NCBI RefSeq assembly: GCF_039545035.1 | Contig: NZ_BAABRO010000026.1 | Location: forward strand, 1 to 64,000 | Length of the DNA: 64,000 nucleotides | Reading direction: 5' to 3' | From: Novipirellula caenicola | GTDB taxonomy: Bacteria > Planctomycetota > Planctomycetia > Pirellulales > Pirellulaceae | Shown here: positions 17,838 to 26,969 of the stretch, piece after piece | Layout of the letters: each line of letters starts with the position of its first letter | Position numbering within the stretch: position 1 is the first letter of the stretch | Notes under the pieces: generated by a model | Told to the model about the DNA's origin: nothing | The model's input: the letters and a program-made list of their open reading frames with translations, nothing else | Databases searched by the model: none | Translations under genes and position numbers: made by a program

Positions 17838-18983
17838 GTGAATTTCGTAATGAGTCGATTTTGGTTGTGCGTCGGTTTGGTTTCATCTGCGACGATCACG
17901 TTGGCCGAGGAATCCAATCGTTTGCCGACCATCGATCTTTCCGGAGAAACCGAACGTCAACTCGTGATCGCCGAGGGCACACCGCAAACCTACCAAGGAC
18001 ACCCCACGACGCTGAAATTGCCTGGCAGCGACACGCTGTTTTGTGTGTGGTGTATCAACCATGGGGGGGCGGCGGGGCCGATGGCGCGAAGCGACAATGG
18101 TGGACGAAGTTGGGTGCGTCTGGATTCCACACTGCCACCCGGATTTTCAACGCATCAAAATTGTCCCAGCATCTATCGCATGGTGGACCCGCAAGGAGTC
18201 GCCCGGTTGTGGGTGTTTTCAGCTGCACTGGGTAAACGAGGCGGCCCTGGGATGCCAAGCATCATGAGTGAAGACGATGGCAAGACGTGGAAGGAAATGC
18301 CGCCGCTCGGTTTTCCCTGTGTGATGACGTTTAGCAGCGTGATTCGGCTAAACGATGGACGCTACCTTGGACTCTATCACAAAGGCCCCGACGGCCAAGA
18401 CCGAACCCCACTCAATGTGTTGCAGTCGATCTCGTCCGATGGAGGGATGACTTGGTCGGATCCCAAAGTGGTTGCGGCCGTGGACGGTAAAAATCCATGC
18501 GAACCGTTCGTGCTACGATCACCCGATGGAAACGAACTGTGCTGTTTGATGCGTGAAAATACCCACACCGGCAACAGTTTGATGATGTTCTCTCAAGACG
18601 AAGGCGAAACGTGGAGCGAGCCGGTCGATACCGCTTGGGGGGTGACGGGGGATCGCCATATGGGCATCCAAGCTGCCGATGGACGCTGGGTCATCGCGTT
18701 TCGCGATCAAGCCCCCAGCAGCAAAACGAAGGGGCACTTTGTCGCTTGGGTGGGCACCTATGACGACATCAAACACGGACGCCCCGGCCAATATCGGATC
18801 AAGCTACTACACAACCACGCACGCAATGTTTTCGACTGTGGCTATCCAGGACTCGAGCGTCTAAGCGATGGCACCCTCTACGCAACGACCTACATCAAGT
18901 ATCGCCCAGGGCCCGAGAAACACTCGGTCGTCAGCACGCGTTTTCAGCTGTCTGAAATCGACAAACGGGTGGATTCGCAGTAG
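17838..18983 (+). CDS. Secreted sialidase-like (BNR repeat) protein
   Basis: A 381-residue exported protein of the six-bladed sialidase fold. The GTG at 17838 has GAGG six bases upstream and gives a short signal peptide ([20 protein letters not shown], cut near TLAEE). An ATG at 17850 is a possible alternative; longer upstream frames add unlikely sequence. Four Asp-box motifs are visible: [27 protein letters not shown] and SQDEGETWS. The Arg triad and Tyr/Glu pair needed for true sialidases cannot be assigned with certainty, so the substrate is open; planctomycetes carry many such proteins of unknown specificity. No neighbour points to a pathway. Confidence 0.85.
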   Translation: MNFVMSRFWLCVGLVSSATITLAEESNRLPTIDLSGETERQLVIAEGTPQTYQGHPTTLKLPGSDTLFCVWCINHGGAAGPMARSDNGGRSWVRLDSTLPPGFSTHQNCPSIYRMVDPQGVARLWVFSAALGKRGGPGMPSIMSEDDGKTWKEMPPLGFPCVMTFSSVIRLNDGRYLGLYHKGPDGQDRTPLNVLQSISSDGGMTWSDPKVVAAVDGKNPCEPFVLRSPDGNELCCLMRENTHTGNSLMMFSQDEGETWSEPVDTAWGVTGDRHMGIQAADGRWVIAFRDQAPSSKTKGHFVAWVGTYDDIKHGRPGQYRIKLLHNHARNVFDCGYPGLERLSDGTLYATTYIKYRPGPEKHSVVSTRFQLSEIDKRVDSQ

Positions 18984-19030
18984 GCACTGTCTGAGAACGC
19001 ATCCGAGGCGGAAACTTGGCAGCGGAATTC

Positions 19031-19128
19031 GTTAACGGCTTGTTGTTTTAGTCGTACGATGGACTTCCTAGTCCGTCGAATACACCATTGACGGACTAGA
19101 AACTTCATTAAATCAACAAACCGTTAAC
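19031..19128. repeat. Palindromic element, family P1, copy 1
   Basis: Ends GTTAACGGCTTGTTG (19031-19045) and CAACAAACCGTTAAC (19114-19128) are inverted with one mismatch. The core has arms CTAGTCCGTC (19068-19077) and GACGGACTAG (19090-19099). In reverse orientation it matches the elements at 59983-60107 and 62706-62826 but lacks about 26 bases of their left half. Confidence 0.85.
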
Positions 19129-19249
19129 GACTTGTTGATTTATTGAGCCGTGACGCGTCAGCGGCCGGGTCCCACGCGGTACCCGGTGCCTTACGACCCA
19201 CGGCTCACTATTGCAATTCGCATTTGGACTAAAGCAACAAGCCGTTGAC
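19123..19249. repeat. Palindromic element with P1-like ends and a different core
   Basis: Shares the bases GTTAAC with the end of the preceding element. Ends GTTAACGACTTGTTG (19123-19137) and CAACAAGCCGTTGAC (19235-19249) are inverted with mismatches. The core is unlike P1: TGAGCCGTG (19144-19152) pairs with CACGGCTCA (19199-19207) and CCGGGT (19165-19170) with ACCCGG (19181-19186). Confidence 0.75.
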
Positions 19250-19294
19250 GATTTCCGCTACGGCATTTAGACAGAGCCTAGTACGTTTGTATTC

Positions 19295-20728
19295 TTAGTT
19301 TGCGTATTGTAGGCGAGGGTCGTCCAAACCGAGTCGTTTCATTTTCTTGTACAGCGTGGTGCGGTTGATGTCCAACGCGTCTGCCGTGGCGGCTCGATTC
19401 CAGTGGTGGGAACGTAGCGATTGCAGGATGATTTCACGCTCTGGAGCTTCCAAGGCTTCACGGAGTGTTTTGCCATCGATCTGCCCAATCGCGTGGTTGA
19501 CGCGGTTGGGCGTGCTGGTCCCTGGACTGGCAAAAACCACATCGGACGTTCGCCCAGTTACCTCGGGTGGCAGATCGTCGATCGTCAACACCGGTCCTCG
19601 GCCAAGCAAGACCGCACGTTCGACAATGTTTTCGAGTTGACGCACGTTCCCCGGCCAATTGTAGCTTTGTAGCGCCGCGATCGCCTCGCGGTCAAACCCT
19701 TCGATCTCTCGGCCACACGACTCCGCTGCTTCGGTGAGGAAATGGTCCACCAATAAGGTGACGTCGCCGGGGCGTTCACGTAGCGGTGGCAGAACAATGT
19801 TCACCACATTGATTCGGTAGTACAAATCCTGGCGGAACGCGCCACTGGTTACCGCGCCGGTCAGATCTTCGTTAGTAGCCAGAATAACGCGAGTGTCGAC
19901 CGAGTGGGTTTCGTTGCCTCCGAGCGGCTCGAATTTGAATTCTTGCAATACACGCAGCAGCTTGACTTGCATTGCCGGAGTTGCCGTTGCGATTTCGTCC
20001 AAGAACAACGTCCCACCGTCGGCCATATCGAATTTGCCAAGCTTGTCATGGTTGGCGCCGGTGAATGCGCCTGAAACATGGCCGAACAACTCGCTTTCTA
20101 GCAGCGTGTCGGGCAACGCCCCGCAAGCAACTTCGACAAAGGGGCCATTTCGCCGCGAGCTACGAGCATGGATCGCGCGAGCAATCATGCTTTTGCCGGT
20201 GCCGTTTTCGCCGGTGATCAACACCGAGGCCCGGGCGTCCGCCACACTGTCAATGACATCAAATACCTTCAGCATTCGATAATCGTGACTGAGGATGTTT
20301 TCCATTCCGCTGCGGCGGTCCAGCTGCAAACGTAGCGTCTCGTTTTCTTGGGCGATCTTACGCTGTTGGACGGCGCGTTCGATCGCCAGCGTCAATTCGT
20401 CGTCGATCAACGGTTTCGTCAATAGATCAAACGCGCCGGCGCGGACCGCTTGGACGGCGGTGTCCGGAGTCGCGTAGCCGGTGATCACCAACACCGAGGT
20501 GTCCGGGTGTTGTTTTTTGGTGTAACCGATCAGATCAAATCCGTCGTCTGCTCCGAGACGGAGGTCGGTGATCAGCAAATCAAATTTTTGTTTTTTTAAT
20601 GCTGCTTTGGCTGCTGCCAACGTTCCCGCTGTCTCTATATAGTGGGACATCTCGCGCAACCACTGCGCCATGGAATCGGCGAGATGTTGGTCGTCGTCGA
20701 CTAACAGGATCGATGCAGGTGCGCTCAT
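19295..20728 (-). CDS. Sigma-54-dependent response regulator, NtrC family
   Basis: A 477-residue activator with three domains: receiver (about 5-120), AAA+ sigma-54 interaction domain (about 145-370) and Fis-type helix-turn-helix (about 430-475). The receiver has D12/D13, phospho-acceptor D55 in LLITDLRLG, T83 and K105. The AAA+ part has Walker A GENGTGKS, the GAFTGA loop that contacts sigma-54, and GGTLFLDE as Walker B. The HTH is HWNRAATADALDINRTTLYK. The start at 20728 puts Met just before the receiver; the longer frame from 20878 adds 50 residues of no known type. No histidine kinase gene lies next to it, so the partner is unknown. Confidence 0.93.
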   Translation of the reverse strand: MSAPASILLVDDDQHLADSMAQWLREMSHYIETAGTLAAAKAALKKQKFDLLITDLRLGADDGFDLIGYTKKQHPDTSVLVITGYATPDTAVQAVRAGAFDLLTKPLIDDELTLAIERAVQQRKIAQENETLRLQLDRRSGMENILSHDYRMLKVFDVIDSVADARASVLITGENGTGKSMIARAIHARSSRRNGPFVEVACGALPDTLLESELFGHVSGAFTGANHDKLGKFDMADGGTLFLDEIATATPAMQVKLLRVLQEFKFEPLGGNETHSVDTRVILATNEDLTGAVTSGAFRQDLYYRINVVNIVLPPLRERPGDVTLLVDHFLTEAAESCGREIEGFDREAIAALQSYNWPGNVRQLENIVERAVLLGRGPVLTIDDLPPEVTGRTSDVVFASPGTSTPNRVNHAIGQIDGKTLREALEAPEREIILQSLRSHHWNRAATADALDINRTTLYKKMKRLGLDDPRLQYAN

Positions 20729-21206
20729 GATGATTTGTAGATCGAAAGGGCGTGAGACGGATGTTGCGTTGCCAAAGGTCGCCATACCGGTCAAGGTATG
20801 CCAGCAATCACCTCCGGAGATCGAAGGAGTTTGCTGATTGGGTTCGCCGTTTGATTGGCGCTCGTCACGGTCCTGCACCCTTCGTCTGGGGCAATTGCCC
20901 AGCCGGATGACGGAACAGCGGTGAGGTCGTGCTAAATACCAGCAAACTCTGCGGATGCGGAGTGATACAGGTATCTAGGTCACCATTAAGAATTGGTCAA
21001 ATAAGTGCGAATCCGCGCGCCCAAAGGCATACGGCAATCCGAAACCCCTCCTTTGACGCACTTTTTTGCTCCGTTATGACTGTAAGTGCTGTTTTATCAA
21101 TGCTTTAGCGAAAAAGTGGGCTAGTGTTGAGTACACAAACAGTGAACAATCGTCGACATCACAAGTTCAACAGCACGTTCATCATCATCGTTTTTTGGAA
21201 GCAAGC
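20729..21206. other. Divergent intergenic region between two response regulators
   Basis: 478 bases, AT-richer toward 21207. No gene recognised. It must hold the promoters of both divergent regulators; no -24/-12 or -35/-10 pair could be assigned with confidence by eye. GGAAG at 21196-21200 precedes the start at 21207. Confidence 0.45.
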
Positions 21207-21848
21207 ATGTCCCCACAACTCCTAGTTGTAGACGATCACGAAGCCGCACGTTTTGGCTTAAAATGCATGTTTAATGGGACTTCAATGCAGGTCGCGATGG
21301 CGACCGGCACCTCAGAAGAAGCGTTGAAATTCATGGCCGAGCAACCGTTTGCCGCCGTGATTATGGATATCCGAATGCCTGAGATGAATGGGCTTGAATT
21401 ACTCGAAAAAATTCGGCAATCCGAATTCGATGTGCCGGTGGTCGTGCTCAGCAGCTACGACAATCCGACCTACATCGCCCGCGCCGCGGCGCTGGGAGCG
21501 AACGATTACGTCCTAAAAAATACCGAGCGAGAAGGACTGATTGACGCCGTTTCTCGCGCGATCAACGCACAAGGGGCTGTTCCGGAGGGGCGTTTTCATC
21601 AAATTCGTGAAAAAATGCTCAACGAAGTGGACCTCGCCAAATTCAAGTGCGATTGGCCTCTGACGAGCCGCGAATCCCAAGTGTTGCTGCACATCGCGCT
21701 GGGGCTTAGTAACAAAGAGATTGCCAAGTCACTGATGATCAGTGTTGAAACGGTCAAAGAGCACGTGCAAAACATCTTGCGAAAACTTGGTGCCAACGAT
21801 CGAACCGATGCCGCCGTCAAAGCGGTGCGAGTGGGCTTTATCGACTAG
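21207..21848 (+). CDS. Response regulator, NarL/LuxR family
   Basis: A 213-residue two-domain regulator. The receiver (1-115) has D9/D10, acceptor D54 in VIMDIRMPEMNG, a Ser at 82 and K104 in DYVLKNT. The C-terminal LuxR-type helix-turn-helix (about 150-205) reads LTSRESQVLLHIALGLSNKE then IAKSLMISVETVKEHVQNIL. ATG 21207 with GGAAG upstream is preferred; the frame is open 47 codons further without recognisable sequence. No sensor kinase adjoins, so this is an orphan regulator, divergent from the NtrC-type one. Confidence 0.92.
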   Translation: MSPQLLVVDDHEAARFGLKCMFNGTSMQVAMATGTSEEALKFMAEQPFAAVIMDIRMPEMNGLELLEKIRQSEFDVPVVVLSSYDNPTYIARAAALGANDYVLKNTEREGLIDAVSRAINAQGAVPEGRFHQIREKMLNEVDLAKFKCDWPLTSRESQVLLHIALGLSNKEIAKSLMISVETVKEHVQNILRKLGANDRTDAAVKAVRVGFID

Positions 21849-21990
21849 GTGATTCTATGGACTTTCCTGCTCTATGGACTAGCGGTCTCTATGCACTCGA
21901 CACGTCTATGGATTAGTTGCCCACGTCGGCGAAACCGCTCAATCGGCTAACCGCAAAGGAGCCAATGTGATGGTGCTCCGCTCGCGATGA

Positions 21991-22665
21991 TCATGCGTTT
22001 CTCTCATCACGCTCGATACTCAGTCCCGCCGCCTTCCACTCAGGAACGCTGAAACGCAAACGCTGGGATTTGAATTGATGTTCTCGCAGCCAGCGATTTC
22101 CCGCAAACGCGGCCGCGCAAAATGGGCCGCGGCAATAAACCAACATCGATGCCGATTTGGGTAGCTTTGGTGCCGCTTCGGCAAGCGAAGCAAAGGGGAC
22201 GTTTCTCGCTTTGGGCAAATGCCCTTGTTCAAATTCGGTTGCCGGCCGCAGGTCCAACAGGGTGAAACGTCCGCGATCGAGCTTGGCGTTGAGTTCAAGT
22301 TCGGTCAGCGGGGATAAACCGTCGTCGGCATCAAATTCCTCTCGCATGACCTCGCGAATCTCGGGGACGACAACTTCGCCAAGATCGCGAAATCGCAGCC
22401 AAAGTTCCGCGACACGCGGATCTTTTAGCGAACAATAAACGCTGCGTCCTCGCTTTTCTGTCGCGATCAAGTGGCAGTTTCGCAGCACCTTCACGTTGGC
22501 GCTCGCGGCCGCCAGCGACTGATTGGTCAATTTTGCCAATTCATCGATCGGTTTATCGCCCTGCGCCAACAGGCTGATCATTTTCAGCCGATGGGGATTC
22601 GAAAGTGCCCCCCCGACCTCGGCAAGCTGCCGATAAATCGCCGCTTGATTCTGTTTGTCGAGCAT
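21991..22665 (-). CDS. ArsR-type transcriptional regulator fused to a rhodanese domain
   Basis: A 224-residue fusion. Residues about 10-95 are an ArsR/SmtB winged helix (GGALSNPHRLKMISLLAQGD, SLAAASANVKVLRNCHLI); the metal-binding cysteines of classical ArsR are absent. Residues about 120-215 are a rhodanese domain with the active-site loop LVYCRGPFCAAAF, where the first Cys can carry a persulfide. Such fusions are known as sulfane-sulfur- or redox-responsive regulators in other bacteria. It is divergent from the persulfide dioxygenase-like gene, and the gap holds two copies of a candidate operator, so it probably represses that operon. The effector is inference. Confidence 0.92.
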   Translation of the reverse strand: MLDKQNQAAIYRQLAEVGGALSNPHRLKMISLLAQGDKPIDELAKLTNQSLAAASANVKVLRNCHLIATEKRGRSVYCSLKDPRVAELWLRFRDLGEVVVPEIREVMREEFDADDGLSPLTELELNAKLDRGRFTLLDLRPATEFEQGHLPKARNVPFASLAEAAPKLPKSASMLVYCRGPFCAAAFAGNRWLREHQFKSQRLRFSVPEWKAAGLSIERDERNA

Positions 22666-22824
22666 GATTCCCCTCGGGGGGTGAGTGAATTGGCTGCGTC
22701 GCGGTCACCGTGCCGGCGTCAAAAATCGGTGTCGAATGTCAGTCCTGTCCGCGATCAGCATCTGTGATCAGCATCCCCGGCGGCATGGGCGTTTCTGTTT
22801 TGCCATCATAGCCGTGGTTGTTAC

Positions 22825-22847
22825 AAAGTCAATGAACTTTTTGAGTT
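22825..22847. promoter_or_regulatory. Candidate operator, copy 1
   Basis: AAAGTCAATGAAC followed by TTTTTGAGTT; the core is TCAA-N8-TTGA. A near copy lies 59 bases downstream at 22884-22906. It sits in the divergent promoter region between the ArsR-rhodanese regulator and the persulfide dioxygenase-like gene. Confidence 0.5.
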
Positions 22848-22883
22848 TGGGTTGGCGGACGTGACGGAGTTGCGTACATTAAA

Positions 22884-22906
22884 AAAGTCAACGAACCCTT
22901 TGAGTG
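22884..22906. promoter_or_regulatory. Candidate operator, copy 2
   Basis: AAAGTCAACGAAC followed by CCTTTGAGTG; same TCAA-N8-TTGA core as copy 1. It lies about 70 bases before the start codon at 22975. The whole gap is about 309 bases and holds no gene. Confidence 0.5.
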
Positions 22907-22974
22907 TTGTGGCGGGGGAATTCATCGGACGCCCGTTCTCAACCAAACGCAGTTCATCCATCAAGGAGCCAACG

Positions 22975-24552
22975 ATGAGCACATTCTTGAGCACATTCAA
23001 TCGACGCGAAGTCCTTCAGCACGCCGGCGCGATCGGGCTGGGAACGGCCTTGCTGACCAAATTCGGAACGATCGCCCAGGCTGGCGAGAGCTCCGACGCC
23101 ACCCAGCCACCCTCGCATCTCGTGCTGGAGACGATCAAAGCCGGCGGCTTGTCACACTATTCGTATTTCATCGGTGACAAAACCGCGGGCGTGGCCGTCG
23201 TGATCGATCCACGACGCGATGTTCAGGTCTATTTGGATCTGGCGGAAAAACATGGCATGACGATCACCCATGCGGTGGAAACACATGTGCATGCCGACTT
23301 TGTGTCGGGATCACGAGAGCTTGCCGATCGTACAGGCACGGCGCGGATCGTGGCCAGTATCGAAGGCGATCCAGGGTATGGATTCAAGCTCGATCGGCCT
23401 CTGCGTGACGGTGACCAATTGACCGTCGGCAGCATTCAATTGCGTGGTATTCATACTCCGGGGCACACGCCTGAGCACATGTCCTATTTGGCATCGTCCA
23501 AAGACACGGGCAAGGCATGGGGGTTGTTCACCGGCGACTTTTTATTCGTCGGCAGCGTCGGACGCCCTGATTTGATGGGGGTGAAAAATACCGATTCGCT
23601 CGCTAAATCGCTCTACCAATCGGTCCAGAATGCCTACGCTCAATTGCCTGGCGAACTGACAATCTATCCCGCCCATGGTCCAGGGTCTCCGTGTGGTGCC
23701 GGAATCAAAGCACCCGAAGGGGATCCCACGCTTGCCAAAGAGCGGCAAGGCAATCCGTATTGGCGGATGAATGACGAAGCGATGTTCATCGAAGCGCTGC
23801 TAAGTGCCCAGCCGCCCGTGCCGTATTACTGGCCGCGAATGAAGGAAATCAATTTAGCTGGCCCTGAAATTTTAGGAGGAACGCCACACGTCCAGCGGCT
23901 GAAGCCCGATGCCTTTGATAGAGAGCTACGTTCCAACGACATGCAACTACTGGACCTCCGTTTGATGCAAGCCTTTGCCGGCGGCCACATTCGCGGTGCG
24001 ATGAACATTGGTTACAACGAAGTGCTGTCGATGTGGGGAGGCTGGATGCTCGATCCGGATCGCCCGATCGCGATTGTCAAACCGGCCGAAGGGAATTTTG
24101 AAGATCCGTTGGATTGGCTATCGCGTGTCGGGCTGACCAATGTCAAAGTCGCACTTGATGGCGACATGAAAGCGTGGATCAATTCGGGACGCGAATTCGA
24201 TTCGTTCCAAACGATGTCGGTGCATGACGTGAAGCGGCAATTTCCGACCGACCAAATGACGCTGCTGGATGTGCGTCAGCCGTCCGAATGGGACATGGGC
24301 CACATACCCGGAGCGAAGTACATGTTCTTGCCTGAAATTCCCAAGCGAATCAGTGAGCTGGATCAACGCAAGCCGGTGATCGTGTACTGCGGCAACGGTT
24401 ACCGCGCCAGTGTGGCTGTGAGCGTACTGCGCGCGAATGGCTTTGACGCGCGGACCGTTCCAGGGTCTTGGGACGCATGGACTGCGGCTGGTTACAAAGC
24501 GATGAAACCCGCGAAGCCCGGCAAGGCGAGCGATACAACGCGAACAGCCTAG
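22975..24552 (+). CDS. Tat-exported persulfide dioxygenase-like metallo-beta-lactamase fold protein with two rhodanese domains
   Basis: A 525-residue protein. Residues 8-36 form a twin-arginine signal (FNRREVLQHAGAIGLG ... IAQAG). Next is an ETHE1-like metallo-beta-lactamase domain (about 45-300) with metal motif THVHADFVSG, where the usual last His is Phe as in several bacterial persulfide dioxygenases, then HTPGHTPEHM, FTGDFLFVGSVGR and YPAHGPGSPCG. Two rhodanese domains follow. The first (about 310-400) lacks the catalytic Cys. The second (about 415-510) has it in VYCGNGYRAS. Start 22975 has AAGGAG nine bases upstream. The usual enzyme oxidises glutathione persulfide in the cytoplasm, so export is unusual. 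First gene of the sulfur operon. Confidence 0.92.
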   Translation: MSTFLSTFNRREVLQHAGAIGLGTALLTKFGTIAQAGESSDATQPPSHLVLETIKAGGLSHYSYFIGDKTAGVAVVIDPRRDVQVYLDLAEKHGMTITHAVETHVHADFVSGSRELADRTGTARIVASIEGDPGYGFKLDRPLRDGDQLTVGSIQLRGIHTPGHTPEHMSYLASSKDTGKAWGLFTGDFLFVGSVGRPDLMGVKNTDSLAKSLYQSVQNAYAQLPGELTIYPAHGPGSPCGAGIKAPEGDPTLAKERQGNPYWRMNDEAMFIEALLSAQPPVPYYWPRMKEINLAGPEILGGTPHVQRLKPDAFDRELRSNDMQLLDLRLMQAFAGGHIRGAMNIGYNEVLSMWGGWMLDPDRPIAIVKPAEGNFEDPLDWLSRVGLTNVKVALDGDMKAWINSGREFDSFQTMSVHDVKRQFPTDQMTLLDVRQPSEWDMGHIPGAKYMFLPEIPKRISELDQRKPVIVYCGNGYRASVAVSVLRANGFDARTVPGSWDAWTAAGYKAMKPAKPGKASDTTRTA

Positions 24553-24630
24553 GGCTCCCTGAGTAGAGTCCCGTGGGATGCGTCTGCGAAGCGTCTCTTT
24601 CTTCTTCTCTCTTATTTGAAAGCTTTAATC

Positions 24631-26373
24631 ATGAATCCTATTGGCATTTTTATGACTGCCATTGTCGGATGTTTGGCGACAACATTGTCGGCGTCCGCTG
24701 CAAACAGCATCCCCGCAAACGGTGCAGAACCGAACGCCAAAAAGTTCTCGATCGCCTTTGTCAATGACATTCATGCACAACTGGAACCGCACCCCGAGTT
24801 GTTTTGGCGAGACGACCATTCCAAGCGTGTTCACAACGCGGGCGGGCTGAGCCGGATCGCCACCGCGTTCAAGCAACTCGAAGCCGAGCGTCCCCACGGG
24901 ATGCTGAAAATTGATGGTGGAGACACCTTCCAGGGCAGCGGTCCCGGTGCGTGGACCCAGGGCGAAGTCATGGTGCGACCGCTGAATGCACTTGGATTGG
25001 ACGTCGCGGTCCCTGGCAATTGGTCGGTGGCCTACGGAGCAAAACAGTTGCAATCGCTCAGCGAAAAAGTCAATTATCCGATCATTGCTGCCAACATCTT
25101 TGACCAGAAAACGGGCGACAGGTCCTTTCAGCCTTATCTGGTCAAGGAAGTCAATGGATTGAAGATTGGTTTGCTTGGGTTTACCGATCCCGATGTTCCA
25201 ACGCGACAACCGCCGCACATGAGTAAAGGGCTCAATTTCCAAGCCGCCAAGGTGCTGCAGCCGCTGATTGACGAACTTCGCAACGAGGAAAAAGTCGATG
25301 TAGTGGTGTTGATCACTCACATTGGTTTGCACAAAGCCGTTCCGCTGACGCGTCAGCTTCGCGGTGTCGACATTTCGCTTTCGGCGGACACTCACGAACG
25401 CACTTACGAACCGATCGAAGTGGGGGATGTTTGGGTGGTCGAAGCCGGTGCATTCGGTTCGCTCGTTGGCGTGATGGACATCACGATGTCCGGCGGCAAG
25501 ATCGTTGATCGGCAATGGGAATTGATCGAGCTACGCGAAGATAAGTTCGCCGAAGACGAACATGTCAAAGGGATCGTCGACGAAGTGCTTGCCCCGCATC
25601 GCGAGCGAATGAATCGCGAGATCGGTCATACCGATATCTGGCTTGAACGTTACAACGTCATGAGCACGTCGATGGACCGTTTGATTGCTGACGCGGTAAA
25701 GGAATCAGCCGGCACCGATATCGCGTTGAGCAACGGTTTTCGCTTCTCGCCGCCCACCGCTCCCGGCCCTATCACCGAGGCCGACTTGTGGAATTGGTTG
25801 CCATTGAATTTGGAGATCAAAGTGGGCAAAGCCTACGGAAAACAGTTGATCGACTATTGGGAAAACGAATTTGAAAACGTCTTCTCTCGCAATCCGTCTC
25901 GGCTGTATGGCGGTTGGTTGGCGAGACCTTCGACCAACATGGACGTGCAGTTTGATTCCACCGCCAAGGCCAACGAGCGACTTCGAAGTCTGGAGATCGA
26001 CGGCGAACCGGTGGGCCCCGATAAATCCTACAGCCTGGCTGCAGGAGCTCGCGACGGCCAACCCGCCGACCAGATTCACCGCGTCAAACGATGCCACGTT
26101 ACCAAGCAAATCGGACTGACCACGCATGATGCGGTCCGCCATTACTTGGCACAACGTGGCGATGTCACCGAGACCGGAAAACCGCCGGTACAGTGTGTGG
26201 TGCGTCCTGATGTGTTGCGTTCGCAATATCTGGCATTCATCAAGGAACGTCAACAAGAACGCGAAGCGGAGATGCAGGGTGCAGATTCCCCGGCTGATCC
26301 CAAAACCAGTATTAGTCCCTCCGTAGATTCCAATGAAAAAGAACCTCATGAAAAGGAAATGAATGATGAATAA
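24631..26373 (+). CDS. Exported SoxB/5'-nucleotidase-like metallophosphoesterase
   Basis: About 580 residues: signal peptide (MNPIGIFMTAIVGCL, cut near SASAA), an N-terminal metallophosphoesterase domain (about 35-320) and a C-terminal UshA-type domain (about 335-520). Metal motifs are NDIHAQL, KIDGGDTFQG, LITHIGLH and SADTHER. The usual GNHE, whose His is catalytic in 5'-nucleotidases, reads GNWS; SoxB proteins also have Trp there (GHWE). HAQL is likewise SoxB-like, so a sulfur ester or persulfide substrate is plausible, but SoxAXYZ genes are absent. The ATG at 24631 is preferred over a TTG at 24616. The last 11 bases overlap the DsrE-like gene. Confidence 0.85.
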   Translation: MNPIGIFMTAIVGCLATTLSASAANSIPANGAEPNAKKFSIAFVNDIHAQLEPHPELFWRDDHSKRVHNAGGLSRIATAFKQLEAERPHGMLKIDGGDTFQGSGPGAWTQGEVMVRPLNALGLDVAVPGNWSVAYGAKQLQSLSEKVNYPIIAANIFDQKTGDRSFQPYLVKEVNGLKIGLLGFTDPDVPTRQPPHMSKGLNFQAAKVLQPLIDELRNEEKVDVVVLITHIGLHKAVPLTRQLRGVDISLSADTHERTYEPIEVGDVWVVEAGAFGSLVGVMDITMSGGKIVDRQWELIELREDKFAEDEHVKGIVDEVLAPHRERMNREIGHTDIWLERYNVMSTSMDRLIADAVKESAGTDIALSNGFRFSPPTAPGPITEADLWNWLPLNLEIKVGKAYGKQLIDYWENEFENVFSRNPSRLYGGWLARPSTNMDVQFDSTAKANERLRSLEIDGEPVGPDKSYSLAAGARDGQPADQIHRVKRCHVTKQIGLTTHDAVRHYLAQRGDVTETGKPPVQCVVRPDVLRSQYLAFIKERQQEREAEMQGADSPADPKTSISPSVDSNEKEPHEKEMNDE

Positions 26374-26917
26374 GTTTTTCACGACCACGCTTGCGTCGCT
26401 TATGGTACTTGCCGTGAGTGTTACTTTGCCGGCATTCGCAGCATCGCCGACGGACAGTCCTTCGGCCCAATCGAATTCCGACCCCGCAAATCGGCCCGTC
26501 ATTGGGCTGCAGTATGAAGGCCCGATCAAGGTTGTCTATCAATGCACCCGAGACGAATGGAAAGAGGGGGTCAGTAAGCCGCTGCTCTATCTGAAGAAGC
26601 TTCGCGGTTACTATGCGAAGCAAGGCATCGATCCGGAGCAACTCGATTTGCGAGCTGTTTTCCACGGAGACGCGTCGACTCATGTGTTAACGGACGAAGC
26701 TTGGAACCGAGTCAAGCAAACCGATACGGGTAACCCCAATACAAAGCTACTTGCAGAGCTGAAACAGATGGGAGTTCACGTCGAATTTTGTGATTCACGG
26801 CGTCAAAAGGAAGGATGGGCGAAAGCGGATATCCATCCCGATGTGATGCTTGCCGAAGCGGCGTTTGCCCGAGTGATCGATTTGCAGCACCAAGGTTATG
26901 CCTACATTCGTTTCTAA
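26363..26917 (+). CDS. Exported DsrE-family protein
   Basis: A 184-residue protein with a signal peptide (FTTTLASLMVLAVSVTLPAFA) and a DsrE/DsrF-like domain at about 45-180 (IKVVYQCTRDEWKEG, LLAELKQMGVHVEFCDSRRQ, AFARVIDLQHQGYAYIRF). The Cys in VEFC is where many DsrE proteins carry the sulfur-accepting cysteine; a second Cys is at YQC. DsrE proteins usually relay sulfane sulfur in the cytoplasm; the signal peptide places this one outside. It starts inside the end of the preceding gene, implying translational coupling. Confidence 0.88.
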   Translation: MMNKFFTTTLASLMVLAVSVTLPAFAASPTDSPSAQSNSDPANRPVIGLQYEGPIKVVYQCTRDEWKEGVSKPLLYLKKLRGYYAKQGIDPEQLDLRAVFHGDASTHVLTDEAWNRVKQTDTGNPNTKLLAELKQMGVHVEFCDSRRQKEGWAKADIHPDVMLAEAAFARVIDLQHQGYAYIRF

Positions 26918-26969
26918 ACGCGTGTCGTCGACGAAATACAACGAGCAAAAACGAGGAGCAGGTAATTCG

